A DNA stretch of 64,000 bases from Basidiobolus meristosporus CBS 931.73 (taxonomy: Eukaryota > Basidiobolomycota > Basidiobolomycetes > Basidiobolales > Basidiobolaceae): the NCBI GenBank assembly GCA_002104905.1, contig MCFE01000024.1:1-64000 (forward strand). The letters are read 5' to 3'. The position numbers and the translations under genes are program-made. This document shows positions 24,360 through 38,810 of the stretch, one piece after another. A model generated the notes under the pieces. That model was not told the DNA's origin and made no database searches. It saw only the letters and a program-made list of their open reading frames with translations. Within the stretch, counting starts at the first letter, position 1. Each line of letters begins with the position of its first letter.

Positions 24360-26600
24360 AAATCCCCACGGTAGGACCCCATCCTCCTTCCTATGCCACC
24401 AGGTGAGAGAGGCTAGGAACATGTAGGTCACATTGATGCTAATAGATTAGCGCTAGAGCCGCCGCTGCATGTGGGAGTTCATGTGGATAACACACGTTCT
24501 GCGGGTACTGCTGAAAGGCGAGAACTGAGTAGTAGAACGCTTGCCTATTGCTTCAAATATGGAAGCCTAGCTTCCTTAATATGGTATTGGGGCTAATAAT
24601 TCTTGTCACGTTTATTCAGAGCGGCTGATTTGAGGGCACCTTAGTACTTGAAGTGTTCGTTCGTAAGATGAATTCACCGATCATGATGATTGGCTCCATA
24701 GTTGTTGTAAGCACTGGACTAGTGATGTAATGGAATTTCTGAGGCGCTATGAGACATTAAGGTTTTGCCATGAACATTCACTAACCGTATGCCACCATTG
24801 AAAATTGTATAGTTCTGAAAAGTTTGTATTTCAAGTGCTCGTGAAGTTTGATATCGTGAGAGGATATAGAAATCCAGGTCGGCCACTAATGAATGGTTGC
24901 TCACTACCCATTAGGCTTCGTCAACCAGAGGTGCCGCTAGATACAAACGGTACCTCTCCATCCAAGCCAAAACTAGAAATGTAGTGAGGTATACAGAACC
25001 TACGAAAGATCGCTTTGTACCAAAGACGGCTAGTGCTGATATTGCTATATATTGGGTGATACTTCCTGCATGATCTCCACATGACATCATACCTACCTCA
25101 TTCGTTACAGTAATTACAACCTTTAGATGATAGAGCCTATCACGAAGCCCTACCCAGAAAACAGTAATTTTGCCTTGGTGAATGAGTGACTAGTAACCGC
25201 TTTCAAATACCAACTATAATTAATCGCTATGGTAAGAAATCTCGGCTAAGATAACCGGCAAATCATCACATATGTAATAGTTTTTAAGTGGCTGATATGA
25301 GCTGGCGGTGATTTGTTCATGATTTAGAGAATAGAATGTTTGTGTAGAGTAAGTGGGGTTGTCAATATCAATTCGACATAAGTGAAGTACAGGCTGGTAG
25401 ATATTCTTGATTTTCGACCGGCTTTATTGTACACTCATGCTTTGAAACGTGACTAGCGTATTTCTAAAATAACGCCGTGGCCCACATTGCCAATATCGAT
25501 TCACCACGTTTTCACCAGCCCTCGGGTTATAAATTAATGGTTGAGGTATACCTATCTATTCTCCGGACTTATTCAAAGATAGAGTGAGTTTGATTCGGTT
25601 GTTAGCCTCCATCTGGACTACCACAACGAAAATGAGGCTTCCTTGCCATATCTTGCTTCTAAATAAGGATCATATTTCACTGAAATTTTTGTGCAATTCT
25701 CTCGGTGTTGCGGAGGGATAAATACTAATCATCGTGTTGATTAGCTCTGGTTGGACAACTCCTTGCGCCCAAGCCCAGCACCTCCTTTAGCTGACGCCGA
25801 AATGCATATTCAATAATCAAACCTCCTATGGTGTTTTAATGCTGCAAGCGATGGGCTCAACATCTAAAAATACATTGATGTTTTGTTACTTCTTTATGGG
25901 TTTCGGCGAACATGTATTATTTGGGAGATGCACAAATATACTTGTCATTAGTGTTTCAATGACCAGAAGTATTCTGTCTTACATGAGCTCAATATAGCAT
26001 CTTAGATATATATGTGCATATTAAAGTATCAAGTGCGCTTTTTGGTGAATGATCCTCTATAGTTGAGTATGTGGCTCTCTGAACAACACGTAAATTCGGC
26101 TGTAATGGCAAATGTCTCCATAAATATCTGAACTCTTGATTTACACCAATATAAACCGTACTGCTGCTGATACTTGATAATCTTTAGTGTGGTGTGTAGC
26201 CTAGGACATGGTAAAACTTTGTACAATAAAGGTAGGAAAAACTCAACCTAAAATGAACTTACCCATCAAATATGGGACTCAGAAAATCCAAGAAACAAAC
26301 CCTACCAAATTATTCATAGGCTTACACTAACTGTAAAATAATTGGGACCTGACCACTTGCAATCTATATTCACCAGCCAAAGGGGAGGAAAAGGGCAAAT
26401 ACCTGCAAAAACCAGGGTAGTATGCTTTACTTTATGCTTTTCCATGGGCGTTATATAGCCCAAGATTTATATTGAAGCTACACCACTGGTGATATTTAGC
26501 TTCAGTCCAACTAGAATGTTACTGAACAATAAATGATTGAGAATAAATATGTTTAATTCATCAGAATATTATTCCCAAAATTGACCATACTATTCTCAAC
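24360..26600. other. gene-poor stretch
   Basis: No frame longer than 65 codons and no recognisable motif. AT-rich intergenic DNA. Confidence 0.5.
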
Positions 26601-26627
26601 AAATGTAACGAGTAATCTGACAAATAT

Positions 26628-27208
26628 TTAGTCGTCTTGGAAGAACTGAGAATATGCTGTCCGTAGCATGTTTATAAAAGAAAGCAATTGTTCGCGAATC
26701 TCCTCTAACATATCAAGGGTTAGATTGAATCTCTGACCAAATAATCCAACAGTACCTTGTTTACGTTCTGATGACCGAATCTCTTCTAGTGCCATAGCAC
26801 ACCCCTCGTTCAAACCTCTCATCTGATTATCCAGATGTAAGGCCAGTAGTGAAAATACTTCATTCATACTTCCGCTCATTTCTTCTACCAAATCTATAAT
26901 TGGGTACGATAAATATGTTTTTACTTGCATATAGCAACTATCCAAATGATAACTATAATAGTACCTTCAAATTCTTTTTGTATCTTTCTGATGTGCTGGT
27001 CAACTTTTTGGTAAATTTCACTTTCATCGTAAGGTACCAGCCTAGTTAGATCCAGGTTCTCACTTCCTCTTATAGGACTCTCGTAGTGCTTTGCCTCTGG
27101 GATTTGTGCACTTCCTGCATTTGGTGCTGAGATGAGCTGCTGAGATTGAGCCGGTGATTTACTCTTTTCTGGTTTTACATGTATCTCTGTTGTTTGTAGG
27201 TCTGGCAT
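26628..27208 (-). CDS. small helical protein, unrecognised
   Basis: Two exons (27208-26965 and 26923-26628) joined across a 41-nt intron (GTACTA...CAAG) give 179 residues in one continuous frame. The N-terminal third is disordered and polar (Ser, Pro, Glu and Lys rich). The rest is almost entirely helical, with heptad-like spacing: VDQHIRKIQKEFE, IIDLVEEMSGSMNEVF, then LDMLEEIREQLLSFINML, ending FFQDD. It has no signal peptide, membrane segment or catalytic motif. Such a shape suits a subunit of a coiled-coil complex (kinetochore, BLOC or HAUS-like), but I see no signature that decides. The intron is near the minimum size for a fungus. Confidence 0.55.
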
Positions 27209-27209
27209 T

Positions 27210-30150
27210 GACCGATCTTGTGATAGTTGTAGAAAAAGAAGTTAATTGAGACCGGGCGTATATTTTTCATTTTAAACTAATTCCTTTTGGGTATATGCGG
27301 AAAAAATGATCCAAGTGCTGAGTATATGCGCGTGTAAAAATTCTCCCAGGACATTCAGATGACGCTTCATAGGTATTAATCTATTACGCTGGTAAGCACT
27401 TTCTGGCTAAGTGGATAGGTGCGAATGGGGTGCTCTCCATCAGTAGCTTGGGCGTTGACAAATCGTTTCGATTACTCAATATAGATGTGCTGTCCTAAAA
27501 GAAATCAGGTCAAAAGGCTCTTAGGCTGCAGTAAGCGATGGCCTTTCAAGGATCGACCCGGCTATAACCAAAAACTTGCTACTCTGTTGCGTTCTATTTT
27601 GTTAGAATTCACTGCTTTTGTACATGAGATAGTTTAAGGCACCTCAGTGGTGCGAGCTGCAACAATGATGGACCAAAGGTCACAATTCGAAGGGTAGGCC
27701 AGATTTGTAAAGGCATTTTATTACACTCGGATTCAGTTTTCTACATTAGAAAGTCTCGCGCAAAAAGTTCATTGTTATCAGTTCCTTCTTCCCCTTTGTT
27801 TTATGAAGATTCGAATCGATCTACTCGATCATACATTATGTGTCCGCTAACTGGCATGTCTTCAATTAACAAAGCATCTCAATTTTGGCTGGTTTATTTG
27901 CGCCCTTACCATGCAAAGGTGGATGCAATTACAATACACTGTAATCACTCGTTACTGCCGGTAATCTGCTTTGTGCTGATAATAACAAGACACTAACTGT
28001 TTCGATGATGACACTTCCTGATAGTGTCCATCCCGAACCTGTAGAGTGCAAATATTCTTCATCTTGTAGACAAGTTTCTAGCCTTTGGCATCTGGTAAGA
28101 TTTAAACAGGCAGTGGTGATAATCAATCTTCCTCGATATAGCAATTGTATACATACATAAACCCCTCAAGAGTGAAACTTGGCGTATATAGCAGTGGATG
28201 TTTCGCCCAATGGCGGATCAATTTGGGAATCTCCACTATTATAAAGTTGTCTTCAACGAGGTCAGTGTAAAGCCTTTGGATTTCATGCTAAAGTCTGCAC
28301 ATTCCCAATCAACTTATCAAAATCCTTACGATTCAGCCATCCATTATATACTTTGGAATGTGCACACATTAACGCACTCCTAATGATGCAGACTTTAATT
28401 CATTTAGTGCTCAGTATAACATGCCCATTCATAATCGAATAGTAACATGCAGTGGAATTCATACCCACCCTAGGAATTCCCATGCGTAATAGAACATCAG
28501 TGCTTTATCTAGTCCAACCCTATAGGAGAAATAGTTGCTAAGCCACCATGATCCCAAATTAAATCAAGTTTATCAATACCCATTTTAGTATTTAGCCAGC
28601 TTGTTGGCAAAGCCTGTTTGATGGACAGATCCGGCTTTGAGAGGGTGGCCATGTCTATCATTCAACAAGAGCTATAATCATGCTCGTAAGGGCAATGATT
28701 TATGATGTTTGCTTCCGTGCAAAAGCAGGTCTCTAATGCTAAAGATTTCAAATCCACCAAGAGCAACCATAGCGGCTGGCTATAGTCTGTCTCGAAAGGC
28801 ATAAGGAGACGCAACTATTTTGTGGATTGATCAGCCAGATGATCATGATTCAAATCCACTGATGAAACACTCTTGTTACATATGTAATTACACCATTGTG
28901 TGGGATGGCGAAATGCTCTATTTCTGGTGAGTGGTATGTTATACTCCTTTGCCTCATCAGTCAATTCACAATCCCTGTCAAAATCGATGCCCATAACTAC
29001 AGGTTGAAGCTACGTACCAGCAATGCGGGAAAGCCAGTTAAGTCCCATATTTACCTGGATTCAACTATTTTAAATGGATGGGGTTGTAATAGCGGGATTA
29101 TTACTGGTTCACTTAGAAGCATATACTCACACCCGGCGGCACATGAATAATACATGTGACAGCGAGTGATATTGATGATAGTGATGGAATGGACACTAAG
29201 CGATAGATAAGAACGGGACTCTCGGGTTGGGGTGATCTTGAGATTCAATCTGGATCCATGGGTGCAAGCCTCCTAGAAATGGCTTAAACAATGAGCATGC
29301 TCTCATCTCATCATCAAATGGCCCATTTCAAATGTCTCAGAAATGTATCGAATCCTATCCATGAGTTTTTGCAGTCATGTATTGACCGACTAGCTTCAAC
29401 AATGAGGCCAGGTCTTATCTAGGCAACAGGTGGCTGAGTGGATGCTAGCATATGGTACGGAAGGGAGATCACTTATCTCAATGATCACGATATCACTATT
29501 TATCCAAAAGAGGCCACAAAGTGCATATAGTTGCAACAGGCAGATGAAACATCCATGTATGCCCTCTGCTCTGGACAAATCATCCACTTGATCTGGATCT
29601 TTCGCACAGGAACCCTCAGCTTCAGTTCCGTATCGATGACTCCATGTATTCTCCCTCCTGTCAAATCAAATGTGTAATTAGAATGCAAAAGTTTAAATTT
29701 AGCACAGTCAAGCCATCATTGCCACAAGCACTGCTTTCCGTCGGAATAATAATCATTGCTTGATCTGCATTTTTGTTTGAGGGTTTATTGAGATAGAATA
29801 CGCACAATTCATTGAATTGGGTTTATTTGTCTAGATCCTACAAGATTCCAATTGATTTTACTTCAAGAGATCACTAGTAAGGGGAGAGCATCAGTACAAG
29901 ATTCATGTCACATTAGAGGACCCGTCCTCCAGTTTGTCACTCACTCTTTGTTTAGCATTCTGCCATCATTTTGAGGTTATTTCTTCCTATTTCTTCTCTT
30001 CCTCAACTCTCCCCCCATACCCGTCATACACTCTAATATCTCTTCAATACTCAGGAGAGGATTGGATACACAACTCTGAGTACTGTTTGCAACTCGAAAA
30101 GTGCCACCGCTATACCTTGACGTTATTGAAAGCCTATCTTAGTTGTAAAT
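27210..30150. other. gene-poor stretch
   Basis: Frames are 84 codons or fewer and without motifs; nothing supports a gene. The last 200 bases are pyrimidine-rich (CTTCC and CTCTCC runs) and may be the promoter and leader of the ORF at 30151. Confidence 0.5.
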
Positions 30151-30528
30151 ATGCAAAAACCTACCTCTCATATTTTGTCTGCGTTTTTCAACACTTCCCG
30201 GACATCCCTACTGAAGCTTTCAATAGTCCCGCCCACTATCTTCTTAATACCCTTCGTCATAGCAGTATACTCCTTGTGTGTTGGCTTTGTGATTAGCGTA
30301 TTCTTTGCTAGCTACTTTCTGACTGGTTATGATCTGCTAGCCAGAATCTACAATGAAAATCTGAGCGATTACTCGACGCTTTGGAAAGAATGGATAAAAA
30401 GAAAAGGAGAAGAAAACGGGGTCGAGTTTGAAAAAGATATCCTAAACACTATATGGAGCCTGGCCTTACAATGCCTCCGAGTCGTGCGAGACTACATTCG
30501 TTCCGAGGAACCTGTCGCAAGCTCTTAG
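30151..30528 (+). CDS. small membrane-hairpin protein
   Basis: A single-exon frame of 125 codons. Residues 1-21 are polar. About 22-63 form one long hydrophobic block interrupted by PP, P and a short turn (PPTIFLIPFVIAVYSLCVG, then FVISVFFASYFLTGYDLLAR), consistent with a re-entrant hairpin or two close helices. The C-terminal 60 residues are charged and helical. The layout recalls promethin/LDAF1 and yeast LDO16-type proteins, which insert hairpins at lipid-droplet/ER contact sites with seipin, but no diagnostic residue is visible and the assignment is only a suggestion. It stands alone, with no neighbouring gene for 1.5 kb. Confidence 0.5.
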   Translation: MQKPTSHILSAFFNTSRTSLLKLSIVPPTIFLIPFVIAVYSLCVGFVISVFFASYFLTGYDLLARIYNENLSDYSTLWKEWIKRKGEENGVEFEKDILNTIWSLALQCLRVVRDYIRSEEPVASS

Positions 30529-30529
30529 C

Positions 30530-32735
30530 TATACCACTCTGCAAGAAGCCTATCCAAGTGGGTTGTAACTTTCATACTAGATGTTACAGCGTACAACTCA
30601 AAGATTTACTACGGAATCAGTATTTCTTTTGTTTTCAGAATAATAACCGGACCTATCATTACTTCTCTATTGTTAGGTAGTTTGAAGCCGCTTGCTACCC
30701 CACCTATCTTTTCACTTCTCTCAAGCCCCTTGGCTTCTTTGGCATATATTCGATGGATTCTTTCATGTATAGTTAAAATTATCCAAAGGCCTTGGCTACT
30801 CCCATCAACCCTTAGTTCAACTTGAAAAGCTACAATTGTAGCTATTACCATGTTCAATGCCTCTGAGTGTCGAAAATATGTGGTAACCCACCATCATTTC
30901 TCTAGGAATTTTTTGTCCGCTACACATATGTTTCATCATCAGTCCTTTTGCATTCTTGAACTTTAAACCCAAAACCTCGAGTATATGTATACATATATAT
31001 AACAAATCAACTTGATTAAAACTTTAACTTGAGCATTCCAGTAGGCCGCATCTATTAGCTCTAGGCGAAAACTCCTACCAGGAGCACGTGAGAATCTGAA
31101 GGTGCCGTTTATTTGGAAACGACAAGCCACAACACTCAATCCAATTCGCGCATGGGCAAATCTGCTATGTTCATATGGACCCCAGTCAGTATATTCCAGT
31201 ATAACACCTGCCATCGCAATGATGAAAAGCCCAAAGGCTCATCAACTTACATCTGAAGGCTTCTAGTTAAGTGATGCTCTGGACCCAGTAACAGTGTTGG
31301 TAAAGCAGATACTTATTTTTCTGGCAAAACAGATGCTAATCTCGATTAGTCAAAACAGATGCATTTGGTTCATACTTGTGTAACTATCAGATGAGTATTG
31401 AGAACTAGATTGGCTTCTTAAGGCCATTGACATTCAGGTATTGGGTGATCTATCTGTTACCTACGCAGTAAGCTCGATGAATGTGATGCGGAGTTACATT
31501 AATTGAAAAACCTGATTAATGACATATTAAATGATAAAAATACTGGAGAACACCAGTCACAGCTTTGTCTATTATTGATTATGTGCCCTCTACATTGAGC
31601 CTAGTATTTTGAAAGTGCAGTTGTGTCAAGGCTGTATACCTATGAAATTTTACCATTTGCCAAGTGCAGATACGCTTAGTGTATGCCTTTCAGAAACACA
31701 CATTGCATAGCGAATCAGTAAGTTGGTTGGTTGGCTGATTGCAATATCTATTTCTTTGTACGCTCAATCTCAATCCACCTACTACAATCAGAGGAGGGAA
31801 TTGTTCCTGAATCACTGCGGCGGAGACGCTTCAATCTTGTCTCCAGCATTTATAAATGGTGAATCTAAGCCGTTGTTAGAGCTACCGCCAAAGATCAAAA
31901 TCAGCTACTAATGAGGTAACAGAAAATTTTGTCTATACTTCACGTCACCCCATTAGTGGAGTAGATCCGGTAGTTTCGCATTGGCATCAAGGGCGATGTT
32001 TCCTTGAGTTGTGATGCTTAGAAAATAATGATATGGCCGTGCAGTAAGAATGTTGTTAGCCTGACCAAGTGGAGAGTTAATGCTTCAATAACCCTGCGCT
32101 GCTTTAATTGGTCTTTATACCAACCGCTTGAAATAAAAGTCGATGGATATATGTCAAGGCTGCTTATATTATCTGTGCAACCGTCTCAGGCTGCGTCAGC
32201 AACTAGGATTGTCGAATAAATATTAATGGTGGTTACTCAACAATCGCCAGCACGAAGATAGTAAGCTACCATTTCTAAATGGCCAAAAGAAATTTGAAAA
32301 ATATCGAGAATCGAGAAAGCACATCAAAACAAAGGAACATAGAGTTATTTTATCACAATGGGCACAAAATTTTCATTGATCTGTAAGCATTTTTGAACTA
32401 CATCAAATCATTGGTCGAACAGCAAGAAAACTTCTGGGCCTGTCCTCTCTATACACACTAAGGTTGTTTCTTGGTTGTTATTGTTTATTCCAACTCTCTA
32501 CTCTTTGGAAAAGACATCTCAAGATAGACTACCTCTTTTTGGGCTATTGTTTCTTTGCATCACCACATCACTTTTCCCTAAACAATATCCACTATTCGTG
32601 TAGCTAGTACCTAGTACGCCTGACGCCCTTCTTACAGTACCTGTTATTAACTTCATTGAGTAGAGCAAATATTCTCTCTATTTTGATCTTCAACGTAGCA
32701 ATCTTGTGTAAATCGAAAAGTTAATTCCTATCATT
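30530..32735. other. gene-poor stretch
   Basis: Three adjacent minus-strand frames (30609-31214) could be imagined as exons but show no motif and no clean splice joins. The remainder has short frames only. The last 250 bases (CT-rich, followed by GCAATC and GTAAATCG) are probably the promoter and leader of the phosphatase gene at 32736. Confidence 0.4.
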
Positions 32736-34026
<1,291 letters not shown>

Positions 34027-34405
34027 GAGCTTCCCGTATCTTATATTCTATCATACTTTTCCTATTACTTACTCCACCGTTACTTTTACCTGTACAAAAA
34101 AGAAGCAGAATCATTGACAACAAATGTACTTTTGTTTTCTCTTTACTTTCTTATAAACCATTCAGTAAAACTTTTGTTTTCCGGGTTAGCTTGACCGAAC
34201 GTTCTTTCTAAATTACTGTAAGAGGCAGAGGTTGCATCGATACTACTGGCACAAGCGACTCCATATCTGGCCCCTGCATGGTCAAACAATCGATGTGTTC
34301 CGAGCAATTTATTAAACACTATTTCGCTCCGCTATTATTAGCAGTTGTATAGGAGCTACCAAATGTGGATTGCTGCTTCTGGTCATAAAGGGGATTTGTA
34401 AGAGC

Positions 34406-35081
34406 TTAGATGAAACCAATCTTGTTGGCAACATCCAAGGCATCAACATCGGCGGTAAGACGAACGTAAGCCTTCTTTTGACCATCAGGGCGAATGAGAG
34501 TGTTGATTTTGGCGGCATCAACATCATAGAGACGCTTCACGGCATCGCGAATTTGGCGCTTGTTAGCGCGGACATCACACAAGAACACCAAAGTGTTGTT
34601 GTCCTCGATCTTCTTGATAGCAGTTTCAGTATTCAAAGGACTACGAACAACTTCGTATTGATCCATGCGAGGAGCACTAGGAACTGATTTGCGAGGATAA
34701 CGAGGGGCACGTGCAAGACGAAGAGTCTTGGGAAGACGGAAGGTGGTTGAGGTACGGACCTTGCGGAGGGCAGAGCCGTGGGTACCCTTTAGGGCAGCCT
34801 TCTTGGCAGCAAGTGCCTTGTTCTTCTCTGAAGCAACTAGAAATATCAAAAGAGTGTTAACTCATCTTGCACCTATGCTTTGTAGAATCAAGCGAGTGGT
34901 AGAGGGAATGATAGATTCGAATGGATGGGTCAAACTCAAAGCATCAATGGATGGATGGGTGAATTCATGGGATGGGACGTGGAGCATTCATATTTCACAA
35001 GGAGAATTTGCCTCCACCGATTATGAAGCATAACGTATGAGGGGATAACTTGTGCTTAGTACCTTTAGCTTTAGGGGCCAT
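34406..35081 (-). CDS. RPL25: 60S ribosomal protein uL23 (L25/L23a)
   Basis: A 19-nt first exon (35081-35063, encoding MAPKAK) and a second exon (34836-34406) are separated by a 226-nt intron, the longest well-defined one in the window, as is common for ribosomal protein genes with an intron right after the start. The spliced product has 149 residues. It has the basic N-terminal extension ([12 protein letters not shown]), then [15 protein letters not shown] and PRMDQYEVV, and the universal uL23 core [16 protein letters not shown] and [17 protein letters not shown]. uL23 lines the polypeptide exit tunnel and binds signal recognition particle and the nascent-chain complex. Complete and intact. 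Confidence 0.96.
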
Positions 35082-35474
35082 GTCTACTATGATGGATCGG
35101 AATGGGACGACCAAAATTTGGAAAGGAAGAGAGTTAGCCCATCTGCTACAAAATTTATTTTGTATCAATGCTGGGCATATCTATCGATTTCATTCGCTTT
35201 TGGTGGAAATGGGGAATCTGGGGATGGTCCCTGGAATCCCAACCTGCACCCTGATCATTTGGCGTTGTAATTTAATCTGTATATATTGATATACATGGTT
35301 TGCGGAATTGAGTGCAAGTTCGCTACTTTTAATGATAGTATTGATACATGTGCATGTTTCAAGGTGGCATGGTAGGTGGGAAAGAGCAAAGCGCTAAGAA
35401 TTACCAGTGGGTGGGTATATTTCGTACAGGTTCCAAGCATATGTTGTGGTGATTCTACATAGGTGCGTCAAGCT

Positions 35475-37536
<2,062 letters not shown>

Positions 37537-38244
37537 ATGAAGGAGTTCCACTTTTACCTGCTCATAGCGCTTGTCCTTCGACCAAGTATGGCATTAGGCA
37601 TAGATCTTGATAGCCGTGAGTTACCTCCCCTGCCCGCTATTCTTCCTGGAAATCCCACTGGGTCGCCGCCAGGGACACCAACTGCAATCCCTTCGGTGCC
37701 AGCTGGATCACCGCCGCCAGACACGTCCCCAGCCATCGCGAGCCCGACACCACAGCAGACACCAGCCCCCGAGGATCCCCAACCCACCATAAGTAAAACT
37801 CCTGACCACGCGTCAGCTGGAAATCCCGTGCAACCGCCAGGCAACACCGGAGGCAATGGCAACAGCCCTAGGGTAACCCCCACCAAGCATACAAGCATCT
37901 TGACAATGACTGCGTCAAGTGCGGGCAAAATCCGCACCATCATCGCTACTGAAACACTCGAGGTGATGTCGGGGCAACCAGAAACCCAATTAAACACAAA
38001 CAATGTGCCAAGTTACGCAGGCAGTGGCGGAAACACCAACTCCGATTCCAAAAAGCCCTTGATCACTACGGCGATAGTACTCGGCTCCGTTCTGGTTGCG
38101 GGAGTTGGCATATGGATCTTCCGTAAATGGAAGGTGTCACCCTCGGCCGATTTTCAACAAAAGCTGGCTAACGTGGATTACTTCAAACCACCTGGACACC
38201 ACGACCGGAATACCGTGTTCCTCAGGGAGCTGAATGAGCCCTAG
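37537..38244 (+). CDS. mucin-like single-pass membrane protein
   Basis: A single exon of 235 codons. Residues 1-20 form a signal peptide ending SMALG. About 27-115 is very rich in Pro, Thr, Ser and Gly (GSPPGTPTAIPSVPAGSPP), an expected O-mannosylated stalk. About 174-194 is a transmembrane helix (LITTAIVLGSVLVAGVGIW). The juxtamembrane part FRKWKVSPSADFQQKL matches a motif shared by many short fungal membrane proteins with an RKWK..PS..F tail, whose function is not established. It resembles small cell-wall or stress sensors in layout (stalk, one helix, short cytoplasmic tail of about 40 residues) but lacks a WSC or similar head domain. The 149-codon antisense frame is a shadow. Confidence 0.8.
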   Translation: MKEFHFYLLIALVLRPSMALGIDLDSRELPPLPAILPGNPTGSPPGTPTAIPSVPAGSPPPDTSPAIASPTPQQTPAPEDPQPTISKTPDHASAGNPVQPPGNTGGNGNSPRVTPTKHTSILTMTASSAGKIRTIIATETLEVMSGQPETQLNTNNVPSYAGSGGNTNSDSKKPLITTAIVLGSVLVAGVGIWIFRKWKVSPSADFQQKLANVDYFKPPGHHDRNTVFLRELNEP

Positions 38245-38245
38245 C

Positions 38246-38810
38246 TTACTACTAATCGTTTTGTTGCGCCTTACTGCAAGATAGCTCTGAATATATTGAC
38301 TCGCACCACTCGCTTGCCTGACACCAGTTTTCGAGGCAGCAACGTTGAAGTGTCTTGAAGCCCACCTCATTCCCCTTCTCTCCATAACCCCAAAATGTAC
38401 CCTTTTTGAAAGCCACTACATGAGCATGCCTGGGCCGCCAGGCGTTCTATTTATTTGATTATCACCTTTACACATACCCGAGCAAATATGTTTTCATTAA
38501 AAGGGCGAGATTGATGCTGGGTGACTTGATGTTCCGGTGCAGTATTTAGAGGGGATTTCACATAGAAATTGACGTCCAGGGAGGAATTTATAATTTATTC
38601 TGATAGTAGTGTTGAGGGAACATTGATCCTCTTGGCAAGCAAATTGCGAGAAGTGGGGCAATGGTAGTCATCGCCCCGATAGATCAGAATACCACAGTGT
38701 CGCTTTCTGGGGTTGGCAAATCGGAGACTTTCTCAACCTACAGGACAAAGGGACAAAAAGACCACAAAAATGGCTAGTTAGGTTCGTGCTCCACAGTTGA
38801 AACATTTGGA
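38246..38810. other. intergenic region between convergent genes
   Basis: About 560 nt between the stops of the mucin-like gene (+) and the La-motif gene (-). Probably the two 3' UTRs; no separate gene is supported. Confidence 0.5.

Noticed and set aside
34370-35033. Plus-strand frames over ribosomal protein uL23
   Set aside because: Antisense shadows of a clearly conserved gene.
37554-38003. 149-codon frame antisense to the mucin-like gene
   Set aside because: It mirrors the Pro/Thr/Gly-rich repeats of the sense gene and has no start context, motif or splice partner; composition explains its openness.
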